64,000 bases of DNA from Priapulus caudatus (taxonomy: Eukaryota; Priapulida; Priapulimorpha; Priapulimorphida; Priapulidae), in the NCBI RefSeq assembly GCF_000485595.1, contig NW_014577162.1, forward strand, positions 191,483 to 255,482. Direction: 5' to 3'. The notes under the pieces are model-generated. The model saw nothing but the letters and a program-made list of their open reading frames with translations, ran no database searches and was not told the origin of the DNA. Positions 25,847 through 37,600 of this stretch are shown here, piece by piece (the first letter of the stretch is position 1; the number at the start of each line of letters is the position of its first letter). Both the position numbers and the translations under genes were made by a program.

Positions 25847-26994
25847 ATATACATAGTTAACTAATATAGTCTAACTAGTATATTATTTCATGTATTGCCA
25901 CATAAAAGATGTTGGTACCGACGTTTCATTACGTGAAACAGTGGGCGACGCTGGAACAATGCCAGAAAGCTACTGTTGCGTGCCACTCATGGCTATCATT
26001 ATGGTAACGAAAATTATACATATCCACACTGTACCCCTTTTTAGCACCCACCCTATGAGCTTTTCTCTGTCGTATCTATCCTCGAAGATAGTGTTTAATT
26101 CACATTCAATGCTCAACGAAGAGCGACAGAAAGACAAAGCAAAATAATTCCTCGCGAAAAATCCGAAGAAATCTAAACGACTACGTGATTCCGATACGCT
26201 CCCTCTGTTACCATTTTATAAGCGAAAGACTAGAAATTTATAAAAAATATTTTAATAAAACTACAAAAACGATCTGAAACATACGTTATTTACAGATGGC
26301 CGGTTCTGGATGCCAGCGACATGGCAACACATTGCGCGCGACTGACCGCTCACCAGGTGGTGCTGGCGTGTTGAGGAGGCGAACTGCCCTCACGCTGTCA
26401 CCAGTTCCAGACGACTACGATCGCGCCTATGTCGGCGTAGCAGACGCCACTGATTCGGAAAACGCGTTCCAGTTCGCATATCGCCGGGCCTACAAAGGAG
26501 TCTGTCGCTTCGTGGTTAAGACATAATAACACACATGCGCTCACGAGCGAACGCACGCAGCACGCATACCCCTCGCACACGCACTCTCTCACTTTCTCTT
26601 TCTCTGCGTGTGCCTGCATGCGTGCCTGCGTGCCTGCGTGTGCGTGCATGCGTGTGCTGCATGCGTGCCTGCGTTGGCGTGCATGCGTGTGCCTGCATGC
26701 GTGCCTGCGTGTGCGTGCGGGCATGTGTACGTATGGGTATGCTTTCCCCCTCTCTCTTTCTCTCTCTTGCTCATTCCCCTCTGTCACTCTCTGTTGTTTT
26801 CTTTGGGTATCTCTAGCAGATAGATCTATAGATAAAATATCAGTCGGTGCACAAACACAGGCATCCTTCGATAGCTCAGTTGGTAGAGCGGAGGACTGTA
26901 GTGGTTTGGGAGCAGTTATCCTTAGGTCGCTGGTTCAAATCCGGCTCGAAGGATTAATTTTTGCATTTTAATCCATCGCATGCGCACACGCACA

Positions 26995-27042
<48 letters not shown>

Positions 27043-27914
27043 CACACGCACACACGCACACACGCACACACACACACCGCGCCTGCACGAGAGGAAGAGA
27101 GCGAAAGAGAGAAAGAGAGAAAGAGAGAGAGAGAGAGAGAAAAAAAGAGAAAGAGAGCGGGGAGAGAGAAACCAACAGACAGAAACACGCGCGCACACAC
27201 ACACTTACAACCCTCTTACACACACACTATCTCACTTTCTATTTCTCTGAGTGTGTGCTACATGCAGCACGCGTGTGCATGCGGGCGGGCGCGTGTGTCT
27301 CTGTCTGTTCGTTTCTCTCTCCCTTCTCTCTTTTTCTCTCTTTTGCTCACTCTCTCTCTCTATTTGTTTTTCTTTATCTCTAGCAGATAGATATATAGAT
27401 AAAGCATTAAATTAGTCGGCGACCAGGCATAGGCATCCTTCGATAGCTCAGTTGGTAGGCGGAGGATATGTAGTGCTAAGACAGTTATCTTAGGTCGCTG
27501 GTCAAAATCCGCTGCGAAGAATCATTTTCGCGTTTTAATCCAGTCGCCATGCACGCACAACAGCACACGCACACACACGCACGCACGCACGCACCCCCCC
27601 CCACACACACACCACGCACCGCGCGTGCATAAACACGCAAATGCCCGCTTCAACCCACGCGCATTACTCACACGCGTTAACGCATATCCACGCATATACA
27701 CGGATTCCTGTCAGAAGGGTCGCCCCAAAACATTGTGCTTCACCAAATGCACGCTGATAACAACAATTCTCTCGCATAGGTGCTGGATACCATCAGCAAG
27801 GGCTACATAGGCAAGGGGGAGGCAGAGACACTCAGCGAAGGTGCTCTCAAGTTTCTCGCTCTTCTGCTGCATGCTAGTCGTCCCAAGCGTACCCACAAAC
27901 ATGAGGAACTCTAA
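19072..27914 (+). CDS. ER-lumenal JmjC (cupin-8) protein with degenerate EF-hand and C-terminal HEEL
   Basis: Eight exons: 19072-19267, 22392-22557, 22783-22939, 23240-23452, 23824-23956, 24291-24444, 26296-26514, 27780-27914, all AG/GT bounded and phase-compatible (about 457 aa). Residues 1-26 look like a signal peptide (RGIVILTAVANW core). GHLRPLG (60-66), the WLSSGETAAPLQY strand (200-212) and MRPGDCAFIPAG (278-289) mark a JmjC/cupin-8 domain. Such domains normally hydroxylate proteins using Fe(II) and 2-oxoglutarate. Here the HxD site reads Q211-Y-I213 and the distal His aligns with Y292, so catalysis is doubtful. Sequons are at N82, N106, N186 and N321. The last exon has an EF-like loop (DTISKGYIGKGE) lacking the acidic positions 3 and 5, then KHEEL-stop, a KDEL-type retention signal. 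Exon 7 is one base short near 26367; the second copy has the extra base. Start chosen for the TATA box and signal peptide. Introns 1 and 7 hold tRNA-Tyr genes. Confidence 0.75.
19945..20033 (-). tRNA. tRNA-Tyr(GTA) with 16-nt intron, copy 1, probably decaying
   Basis: Cloverleaf CCTTCG... with CTGTAG anticodon loop and intron after position 37. The T-loop has GGTTGAAATCC in place of GGTTCAAATCC, and acceptor position 7 is mismatched, weakening the internal B box. Lies antisense in JmjC intron 1. Confidence 0.75.
20269..20357 (-). tRNA. tRNA-Tyr(GTA) with 16-nt intron, copy 2
   Basis: 89 nt including the intron. Acceptor, anticodon and T arms are intact (CCTTCGA paired with TCGAAGG; GGTTCAAATCC). 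There is one D-stem substitution (GTAGCGCGG in place of GTAGAGCGG). Confidence 0.85.
20615..20705 (-). tRNA. tRNA-Tyr(GTA), copy 3, altered
   Basis: 91 nt. The anticodon region reads CTGTATAG, i.e. two extra bases at the intron boundary, and the T-stem has TGTTTCAAATCC. Function uncertain. Confidence 0.7.
21029..21117 (-). tRNA. tRNA-Tyr(GTA) with 16-nt intron, copy 4, canonical
   Basis: 89 nt, all arms paired, A box TAGCTCAGTTGGTAGAGC and B box GGTTCAAATCC intact, discriminator A. The best copy of the antisense cluster. Confidence 0.92.
21683..21771 (-). pseudogene. tRNA-Tyr relic, copy 5
   Basis: The acceptor stem 5' side reads CCTTTGA, the T-loop GGTTGAAATCC-like and the anticodon arm has substitutions (ATCGTTAGG). 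It shares changes with copy 1, so it descends from the same duplicated unit. Confidence 0.7.
22006..22096 (-). pseudogene. tRNA-Tyr relic, copy 6
   Basis: 91 nt. Two bases are inserted in the D-loop (GGTGGTATAGAGC), and the T-arm is damaged (GGATTAAATCC, CCGGCCCGAAGG). Probably inactive. Confidence 0.7.
23990..24125. repeat. (GT)n / (GCGC) microsatellite in JmjC intron 5
   Basis: More than 60 bp of uninterrupted GT flanked by GCGC runs, directly after the exon 5 donor. Open frames here are repeat translation. Confidence 0.95.
24445..26295. other. JmjC intron 6: AT repeats and palindromic words, no exon
   Basis: Holds TTGTATAT repeats (24895-25060), a stretch rich in CGTGGTCACCAC palindromes (25130-25270) and a (TA)n run (25797-25846). 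I found no additional exon or RNA gene. Confidence 0.6.
26530..26790. repeat. GCGT/GTGC and CT-rich simple repeats
   Basis: CTTTCTCT tract, then GCGTGCCTGCGTG repeats, then CTCTCT. Lies between JmjC exon 7 and the first sense tRNA. Confidence 0.9.
26865..26953 (+). tRNA. tRNA-Tyr(GTA) with 16-nt intron, sense copy
   Basis: 89 nt, fully paired. CCTTCGA/TCGAAGG acceptor, A box TAGCTCAGTTGGTAGAGC, CTGTAG anticodon loop, intron TGGTTTGGGAGCAGTT, B box GGTTCAAATCC, A73. Sits in JmjC intron 7 on the coding strand and opposite to the intron 1 cluster. Confidence 0.93.
26976..27240. repeat. (ACGC)n followed by (GA)n simple repeats
   Basis: About 90 bp of ACGC/ACAC, then about 100 bp of purine-only GA/GAAA. 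All ORFs here are repeat translation. Similar CA tracts recur at 27540-27640. Confidence 0.92.
27437..27521 (+). pseudogene. tRNA-Tyr relic or mis-sequenced copy, sense
   Basis: Shares the flanks of the 26865 copy (repeated CTCTCT plus 'agcagatagat' sequence upstream), so it is a tandem duplicate. Several single-base losses (GGTAGGCGG, GTCAAAATCC, GCGAAGAA) break the arms. Confidence 0.7.
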
Positions 27915-28029
27915 ATAACAGACGAGAAACTCGGAACAACCGACTGTAGCTGCGACTCACCGTCGGCAGTAGTTCCCGCATAACTTCAGACGAGAGAAGC
28001 AGAGAGCAGGCAGCGAGAGGCGAGAGCGA

Positions 28030-28032
28030 GCG

Positions 28033-28075
<43 letters not shown>

Positions 28076-28288
28076 TAGAGAGAAAGCAGAAAGCAGAGGG
28101 GGGGGGGGAGTGCGAGGCAAAGAGAGGGAGTGTGAGAGAGAGAGAGAGAGCAGGGCGGAATGCGACAGAGAAGAGAAAAGAGGGGGGGGGCAGTGCGAGG
28201 CAAGAGAGGAGCTGCTGAGAGAGGAGAGAGATGAGAGAGAGAGCGAGGGGGGGGGGCCGAAATGCGAGAGAGATGAGAGAGAGAGAGA

Positions 28289-28325
<37 letters not shown>
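28030..28325. repeat. Purine (GA)n tract with G runs
   Basis: Some 300 bp, almost purine-only on the plus strand, immediately downstream of the JmjC stop codon. Could adopt triplex or G-rich structures. Frames on either strand are artefactual. Confidence 0.92.
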
Positions 28326-31300
28326 TGAGATCCCGGATGCAGTGCTTATAGTATAGCAAATTGTTCTAAATATGCGAAAAGCGCGGGTACGAGGGCAAGG
28401 TCTAATTTAAGACCACCTTACCCGTAAGGATTGGATTAGGATTAGGTTAGAGTGAAGGGTCAGGGTTAGGGTTAGGGGTCAGGGTTAGGTGATGATGACG
28501 ATGACAACGACGATGATGATGCTTGTTGATGAACAAGAAGAAGAAGAACAGGAAGAAGAAGACGAAGAAGAATATAGAGAAGCACGGTGGGTCCTAAGGT
28601 AGACCCGAGCCCTTGTAGACTAGAAATACTAAAAACCATCTAGCTTAGAATAGACCGGTGTTGCCATCACAGATAAAAATGTCAAAAAAGACGGCTGCAA
28701 CCGAAGCAAATAGAATGTTTTCATCATACAGAACTATAAATAACAGTTGCTGTAGCAGACCCATGCTAACTTTGATAAACGTTGTGTAGTCTAACGGTAG
28801 AACACATTATATATTTATAATTGCAGTTGTTGCAGTTGCACCAATTGTTGGGTTACTGAAGGTTAGTAATAACCGTAACTAATATTTATTACATAGCGCG
28901 CGTACGTATAAAATAAAAACCATCGTAAAAACAGTAATCATTTTCAGAGTAAAATTTATTTTACACAATCCTGTCGTACATTACTACAACACGACGGCTT
29001 ACTAATACCAATCATACACGCACACGCACGAACATATACACGAACGCACATGCGCTCACACACCACACACACGCACGCACGCGCTCGCACACACACACAT
29101 ACACACACGCACGCACGCACGTACGCACACACTCACGTGTACGCACGATATTTCTGTACAAAATATACAATTGTGATGCGCCCTTCGCTACGCAGCTCTG
29201 CGTGGGTCATATTATACTATTTAATAGTGTTCTGGAATTGACTTTATCGCACGCTTTTCACAGCATCCACAACGCAAACATCGAAATGGCTTCATATAAA
29301 AACACAACAATCATTGATGAGTGCATTTCACATCACGTTAAACTAATTACACCCTGTAGCGCACGCAGCGCCACCGCACGGAGATATTTCTGTTCTCCAA
29401 AAGTATCGGCGGACGCACTCAATTGACGTATTCTTTCACACTGGGGGCGAACTCATGAATATACTTATTTACACAAGTGGCCATGTTTGACGAATATATA
29501 TGCTAGTGCGTATTCCAGCGGCAACGCGCCATTGCATAAAATATGATAGCCGGGAGGTGTCATGCGCTCATACAAAAACACTGCAAGTGACCACGCTCGA
29601 AACTTGAAAACAAGGTTTCGATACATCTCATAAGGAAAACCATTGAAGGAACAGAATTTGGCATTTACAAATGCTGCAGGTACATGCAAGTTCCAGCAGG
29701 CGACACCTGCAGACACTAATGATTCGTGTTCGCAGTGCTGAATATAGAAACATGAGCTGCAAGCAGACCGTTTAAAAACGGCTAGTGTGAGGACTGTCAG
29801 CCACCGGCAGGCAGAATTCTGTGCCAAACTCACAGAGTGCACGAGAGCACCTAAATGCCAGATCCTGTCCCTTTAACGCTCTCCTGCTGCCATCTACGGG
29901 AGTACATTACAACGGCATTCGCGACGACTAGGAATCATATAATGCATCAAAGATTCGAACTTAATCACTCACACGCGCAAGTTTAAAATGCCAAAGTTAT
30001 GTGTTGTGGACAAATGGACCCTGATGCTCCCTTTTGGATGTGCTGAATGCACGAATCTGACATCCCAATACATTCCTCAATCACTCAACCTCGACTCAAC
30101 TCAAAAACGTAGAAATGCACTCGTCTGAGAAAATCGGCGACGGTTTATCGAAGTTCTCACGCTAAGCTCCATCGATGAATGAGGAATGATCCATCGATGA
30201 ATGTTATGCAGAACAGTAAGCTGCCGAGTCTGTCGATAGATGCAGGGCACAATGTAGAAGGCGTGAGCACTTGTTTACGAAGTGGGGCAAGTTTGCACAG
30301 CGTTAGAATATAGCCATGAAAGCCAACGAGTGTTAGAGCGTGGCCGGAACAGTTCCCATCAGTTCATCACAGAGAACATGTTGAGACCTTCTTCTTTAAT
30401 CACACTAATCGCTTGCGCTGAACTGTGGTAAGGCGAGAAAAAAAACAGACGTATTCAGAGATTCAGAGAGAATCAGAGTGAGAAAGAGGGAGAGAAAGCG
30501 CGAGAGAAAGAGAAAGAGGGAGAGAAAGCGCGAGAGAAAGAGAAAGAGAGGGGAAAGAGACGGGGATGGGAGTGAGAGAGAGGGAGAAAGAGAACGAGAA
30601 AGAGAGGGTGAGAGACACATTGTGGGGAGTGAGAGAGGGAGAGAGGGAGGGAGAGATGGAGGAAGAGAGAGAAACAGAGAGACAGGGGGAAGAGGGAGAG
30701 AGAGCAAGAGCGATATAAAACATAAAAGTCCAATGTCGGAAAGTTTTCATAGCTACCAGAAATAATCGTATATCATAAAGCGGACGATCACGACACGACT
30801 GTCATACCCTCGCAAGTGGTTACTAGAGTTGACGAGTTTTCTTACAGCCGACCCGAGTCGCTCGCAGAGCTGTCCAAATTTTTTCAACGAAATCGACGAT
30901 GCAGATGCAGGAACATACTAAGACTTTAGATAGCACGCTTCATTATGGCACCTAGGAGTGACACTGAATACGACTCAAACCGAAGAATGGCAATAGAAGC
31001 CCAATTCCTGAACTTCTGAAACATCTTATACTACCTGTGCCTTTGAAAATGATTAGCTTGTGTAAAACATTTTCATTCTCACGAACTTTGTAAAACTCTC
31101 ACAAGGAATTTGAGCTGACAGAAGGGAAACATTCGTGATGTTGCTTAGTAATGGCTCCTTCGTTAACCAGCACCCTTGCACAGACATGCAAAAAAATATA
31201 AAAGCGAGACATTGTAGAAAGACAGAATAAACAGAATGACAGGAACTGTAGGAAATTGGTCGATTGTTAGCCTTCTATTAACGCACGCACGCACACGGAA

Positions 31301-31672
31301 TGAATATCATGTTCGCATACACTGAACTGCTCCTAACACACCATTTCTGACCATTCTAAAAAGTACGTGAACGGAGCACAATTCACGTACACTGAGACGC
31401 GACGTATGAGCACTGGAAGAGAGATACTGTCGGTGGGACACCAGCTCTGGGGAACAAAGCAGGTGCCGTGAGATAAACGCAAGACGTCAAGAGAACAACC
31501 GTCATATCAGATCATAGCATACATAATCAGCAGGGCACGAAAGTTTTACTTCCTTCTGTCATAACGCCGATCGAGGGTGGTAGAGCAAGAAGGAAGAAGA
31601 GGAAAGAGGGTGGGTGGGGAGTGGGGGGCGGGAATAAAAGGGGCAACACACCAGATCGAAACGCACATCTTC
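28326..31672. other. Intergenic region between convergent JmjC and RNGTT genes
   Basis: No gene recognised. Contains TTAGGG-like words (28440-28488), GAT/GAA triplets (28490-28575), an ACGC/CA run (29015-29145) and a second purine tract (30465-30720). A 125-codon minus frame at 29465-29842 is Cys/Leu/Phe-rich and resembles nothing I know. Confidence 0.6.
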
Positions 31673-34600
31673 TCAGTGACTACTCGGAGGCAGCTGTGGT
31701 GGAGGCATTAGTCCCTCGTCATGTCGGCTGCTCCCGCTCCCACCTGGGGCTGCGAGGGGCTTCTGAACAGGCGCTCGGAAGCGGTGCCGGTCTATGACGT
31801 CGAGCAGCATCTCCCGGGTGACCGGATGCTTGATACTGTTACAGACGCCTGCAATAAAATACACACATTATACAAAGAATATCAGGAACGCCATCCTTGC
31901 TTGATATTGTTACAGACTCCTGCAATAAATACACACATAATACAAACAATATCAGGAACATCAACCTTGCTTGATACTGTTACAGACGTCTGCAATAAAC
32001 GCAATGATAATAGCTAATTATTAATAATAATTAAACGGTGTAACAAGTGCCGCAGAGCGACAGGGCTCATCTGGTGTCTGGTGTTCTGCTGATAAATTCA
32101 TTTGTGCATAGCAAAACGTCCTATACATACGTTCATTTCTAACCCCAAAAAACAACACTTGAAACTAGTGTAATAAAATTCCGATAGATGGTGGGCCGCT
32201 ATCAAAGACATTGTTGCATCGGTCAGCCAAAGCATGGCTGCTGTCAGTGTGACGACAGATTGCAAAAAGCAGGAGCGAATAATTACCATATTATTACTAT
32301 AGATAACGTGCGTTCTATGGTGTCAGGTAATAAGGTACATTAAACCCCTTGCGAGGCACATCTGGCTCGTTACAAAATAGCTCAATGGTTGATACAACCA
32401 GAGCAGCTCGTGCAAGATTTACAATTTACAGCAATACGATAGCAAATATCTGTAAACTAATTTCAGTACAAGGTAGGCCAGTGATTAGTGGACCGAATAA
32501 GCTCAAGAACGTACAGACTTGCGTCTATATTGGTGCCAAAATTTGATGAGAAAATTAAGTCTGGGAAATCCGCAGCCTCACTCCTGGGTAATTATTTGAG
32601 TGCTAAAGCAGATGTCGTACATAGTTAGCAGACCTGAATAAGCAAGACACCAAAACCTTAAAAATACTTGGCAGTTTGCACACGTAACATATACCTTATG
32701 CGTGTTAAAGGACCACAAAAGTGTATACTTCACACTAAACCTTTGGCAGCGACATGGTACGCATTTTGCTTAAATTCGGGGAATGTAACATTATATATAT
32801 ATAGAAATTACTGGGGCTTTTACCATGGCACCATCATTCAGCAATGATACATAATTTTTACACAAAGCCAATCTGACTATTTATTCTTTCTAGACTACAT
32901 CTATAAGACATCTATCTTAGATTACAATGAAGAATAATACTCTCTAATGTAGCGTATTGCCCATAGAAATATATAAAAACACCAACTAGTCCAACTATAT
33001 CTCTATAGTCTACATCTATATTTTATCTGTATATACACATATATATATATACATGTTATATACATAGTCTAACTAATATAGTCTAACTAGTATATTATTT
33101 CCATGGTATTGCCACATAAAGATGTTGGTAACCGACGTGCGCGTTTCATTACGTGAAACAGTGCGACGCTGGTGAACAATTGCCGGAAAGCTACTGTTGC
33201 GTGCCACTCATGTCATGGCTATCATTATGGTAACGGAAATTATACATATCCACACTGTACCCCTTTTTAGCTACCCTATGAGCTTTTCTCTGTCAGTATC
33301 CATCCTCGAAGATAGTGTTTAATTCACATTCAATGCTCAACCAAGAGCGACAGAAAGACAAAGCAAAAATAATTCTTCGGCGAAAAATCCGAAGAAATCT
33401 AAACGACTACGTGATTTCGATACGCATGCCATCTGTTACCATTTTATTAAGCGAAAGACTCGAAATTTATAAAAATATTTAATAAAACTACAAAAACGAC
33501 TGAAACTACGTTTTTTTACAGATGCCGGTTCTGGATGCCAGCGACATGCAACACATTGGTGCGACGACCGCTCACCAGGTGGTGCTGGCGATGCTGAGGA
33601 GCGAATCTCGCCTCACGCTGCACCAGTTCCAGGACGACTACGATCGCGCCATGTTCGGTGTAGCAGACGCCACCGATTCGGAAAACGCGTTCCAGGTTCG
33701 CATATCGCCGCCGCCTACAAAGGAGTCTGTCGCTTCGTGGTTAAGATAATAAACACACATGCGCTCACGAGCGAACGCTAAATAAACTAATTTAATTGAT
33801 TAACAAATAAATAAATAAATAAGATACCCGGGTCGTTTTGATGGCACATGTCAAGACAGTTAATTGGGCCGACTGCACATACCTCTATGCATACTATATC
33901 AGGACTTGATACAGTCGCCATATTTTTCCGTGAATTCAGACTTGAAGGCATTTCGCGAACTTGTTTATTTCGCGGTCGGTGAATTCCGCAGAATCAGTGA
34001 AGACCCGTATTGCTATTAAAATTTTCGCGTGTCTGTTATTTCCCGTCGGGAACGGCGTTCGCAACTTTCTGCGAAATATTAATTAAACCACCGCGGAAAT
34101 ATACTCAGCGTAATAGCCTTAAAGGCTACAGTAATAAATTATTATCTCTTATTCACTCCTACTAAATTCTGCATATAAAATATAACCACGTGCGTTGGAG
34201 TCTAGATGTGCGCAAGACTATAACACATTGCATCACAGCATCATGATGGCATTAGCGTACAGCAAATAAGTTGCGCGAACTGTAGATCCGGGTTAAAAAT
34301 GTACCGGCCATATTCTCGTGTACCCTACACGTATATTAATATAGACCCCGTCACGCATCGTGTTAGTCAATCGGGTATCCGGAACACGCGTAAAGCATAA
34401 TGAGTCTATATCCACGTCTGCTGCCATGCAGGCTGTTACGGTACGCCCGACACGGTGTCTCCTGCCCGCATAACTCCGGCAGTCGTACGTGGTCTTCCAC
34501 GTCTCAGCCCTTTTGCAGGGCGGCGAATAAAACTCTCATGTTCCTCGATGCAATTCGGCGATTTTATTACCACAAGGACACACTTTGGGGCTCGTTCTAC

Positions 34601-37600
34601 AAAAATAAATTGCTTGATTGAAGCGTGCTTCGTGGATCGTAATCTAACTGCCTGTGCTAATTGGCACCTTTGTGGTGTGCCCAGGTTGCGAATCCAAAGG
34701 ACAGAGAAACGATATGGCATTTTCCAGCCGTTTATCTCCGAGCACCATACGTCTGGCTAATGCCACTAGAAACACGATTCCGTCTGTCACGCTGACGTCG
34801 CTCGGTCAACGTTTACTCAACTTATGTCGGGGAGAAGTATACGTTAATTGTGATTACGTTTATGGCGAGTACAGAGGAAAATATAATATTACAAACGTTA
34901 AAGCGATGTGGCACGGCACTCAACACGTACACCACTGAACCAAGGAGACGCACGCCGTGCAGGCCATCGCACCGCACTTCCATATCCGCGCACGCGCCGC
35001 TACCACCGCTACACTAAATTCAATAACACATAAAGCGTTCCCCAAACTAAAATCTGTTACCTCGTTTAACGATCAGTTTATCAAACTTTCAACCCGTAAT
35101 TTTCTGATCCTGGCAATTTGTTTACGATGCTCGAACCTGTGTAAGACATTGTATATATATAAAAAATATAGCGCGCAAAATGGACCATAATATAAATTTA
35201 GTTCGTTGGTCTCGTGACAGAGAATAACAATGACGGAGATGAGAGAGGAAATGTTTATATAGTCGTCTATTAACACCGAACGTGACCCTATAAAGAATAT
35301 TAGAACACATTAGTCATATTCAGTTTAAGTAATTCATAAATTCCGTAAGCCCGTTACCTGATCGGTGTCATAATGTTGAACGAGATATAGGATCTGATTT
35401 ACCTATTGGCTAAAGTGTAATACTGATGTACAGTGTAAAGCTAAAGTGCGATAGCTGCATTGTCATCGAGTGTATTGCAAAACTAATAATCTTCGAGCCG
35501 GATTTCAACCAGCGACCTAAGCTAACCGTTCATACTTCCTCTACAGTCCTCCCCTATCCAACTGAGCTAACCGAAGGTCTAGCTTTAATCTAAAATTCTA
35601 AACCATGTTTCATAATAATAGCTATCATGCTTAACTATATCTATCTAGGATTTCCACCTTGCGCGTTGCTCATCAATATTTTCAAATTTTTGTGGCGTTT
35701 TGTGAAAAGAAAATGAAAGTTGGTGCTTAAATGCCGTTCATTACATTCCGTGCAATAGACACCATTAAATTGAAGCTATTATACAATGACATCAAATATT
35801 CAAAAAACTTATCCTTCGAGCCGCGATTTAGACCAGCGCACTAGGCATAAACTGCTATGACTCCTACAGTCCTCCCGCGCTAGCTAACTTCTACTGCATA
35901 CCGCACTTAAACCATTTATAACCATTATAAATATCATATATTTATAACCATAAAGTGCTATCACTGACTAACTTAATATTATTCCACTTGCGGGCGTGGC
36001 TGTCAGTATGCTATATTGTGTGCTGATTTTTGAAAGAGAATGAATGTGGTTGTTAATTGCCTGTTTACATATAGTTTCACAATCATACAGTAATTAAATC
36101 TAAACTATATTTATTTACTGGACGTAAATCAGTTTAAAATCGCAATCCTTCGAGCGCGATTTGAAACACGGGGACTAAGGATAACTGCTTATCAACCCAC
36201 TATACAGTCCTCCGCTCTACCAACGAGCTATCGAGGAGCTGCGAGTTCTTTCAGTTACAACTATCAATGCGGAATCAAGAAAAAGCTGTCGTAGTTATTA
36301 AATACTCAAGTTTGATCCCATCAACTACGTTGCAACCAATTACTAACACTTAACTTGTTTAATAAAGATGGCCAGTGGTATCAGTAATAATCGCGTATAA
36401 AAGTATTGTCTAAAATGTGTGCTCCGTTACACCATAAGTGTTGTTATCGCATAAGCAAACCTAGGACGCTAGAATGCCAACCAGGTAAACTGAGTCGGGC
36501 CTATTGGTTAAACGGTTCTACAATTACCGCATTTATTATTGAATTGAAATTAAAATTATCCTTCGAGCCGGATTTGAACCGCGACCTAAGGATAACTGCC
36601 GTTTCCACTACAGTCCTCCGCTCTACCAACTGAGCTTTATGAGGCGTGCATGGTGATGAACTGCCACAAGTTAGTCTGACTTTTGCAGACAAAGAAACAT
36701 GGCAAGATACAGAGATAGATGAAAGTTAAAGAGGGGGGTGGCGTGATAAGGATAGAGCAAGAGATAAAATAAATAAATAAATAGTGAAGGCATGACCGAG
36801 AGAAGAACGCGCGCTGATAACATTACACATGAATGGTACATTAACAGAAGCCACACGCGCAGCCTATAAATAACGAACGTTGCAAGCACATTAGACAATC
36901 GGAAGAATAGGCGTGGTAAACTGAAGCAAAAATTATAACAAAAGGCGAAGCCAATGCTCATTCATAGCGTAGTTCGATCGGTTTATGTTCCTCGTGCAGA
37001 TAAATAAAATTGCATGAGAGCAAATACGGAGCGCGTATGTAGATCGTCTATAATCGTACGCGTAAAACTGCCGACGTTGTGCAATTAAAGAATTCGAGTT
37101 AAGCTAATCGTATGTATTTTATCATCATCACAATGTTAACGAGAATGGTATCCTTATTTCATATGACTGAAGATGTAAATGCGCTACAGTTGTCATTGAG
37201 TGTAGTGCCATTAAAGTTGATTCTTCGAGCGGAATTCAACTAGCGAACATAACGATAACCGTTCATAATCTTCTACAGTCTCCTCTACCAATGAGCTATC
37301 AACAGGCTTCTTGCTTAATTCCCAAATTATAACCATTTATCATAAATACAGTTTATTGTATCTATATATATATTAGATTTCCATTTTGTGCCGTTGGCCT
37401 TCAGTTATGCAAATGTTATGGTCTGGTGTGTGAAAGAAATGTTGTCCTTATATACATTCCTATATTAAATATTTACAAATAGAAATAATTTAAATCGAAA
37501 CTATTTATATTACTTTCATAAATAAGTTAAAAAACCACACTAATGAAATCTTCGGCGATTTTTTTCAATCCAGCGACCTAAGCATAACTGTCTCTGGTCC

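Noticed and set aside
26398-26787. Minus-strand ORF covering JmjC exon 7
   Set aside because: Shadow of the plus-strand exon fused to repeat translation.
29465-29842. 125-codon minus-strand ORF
   Set aside because: No recognisable domain, signal or splice context, and it lies between two genes that already account for the coding signal.
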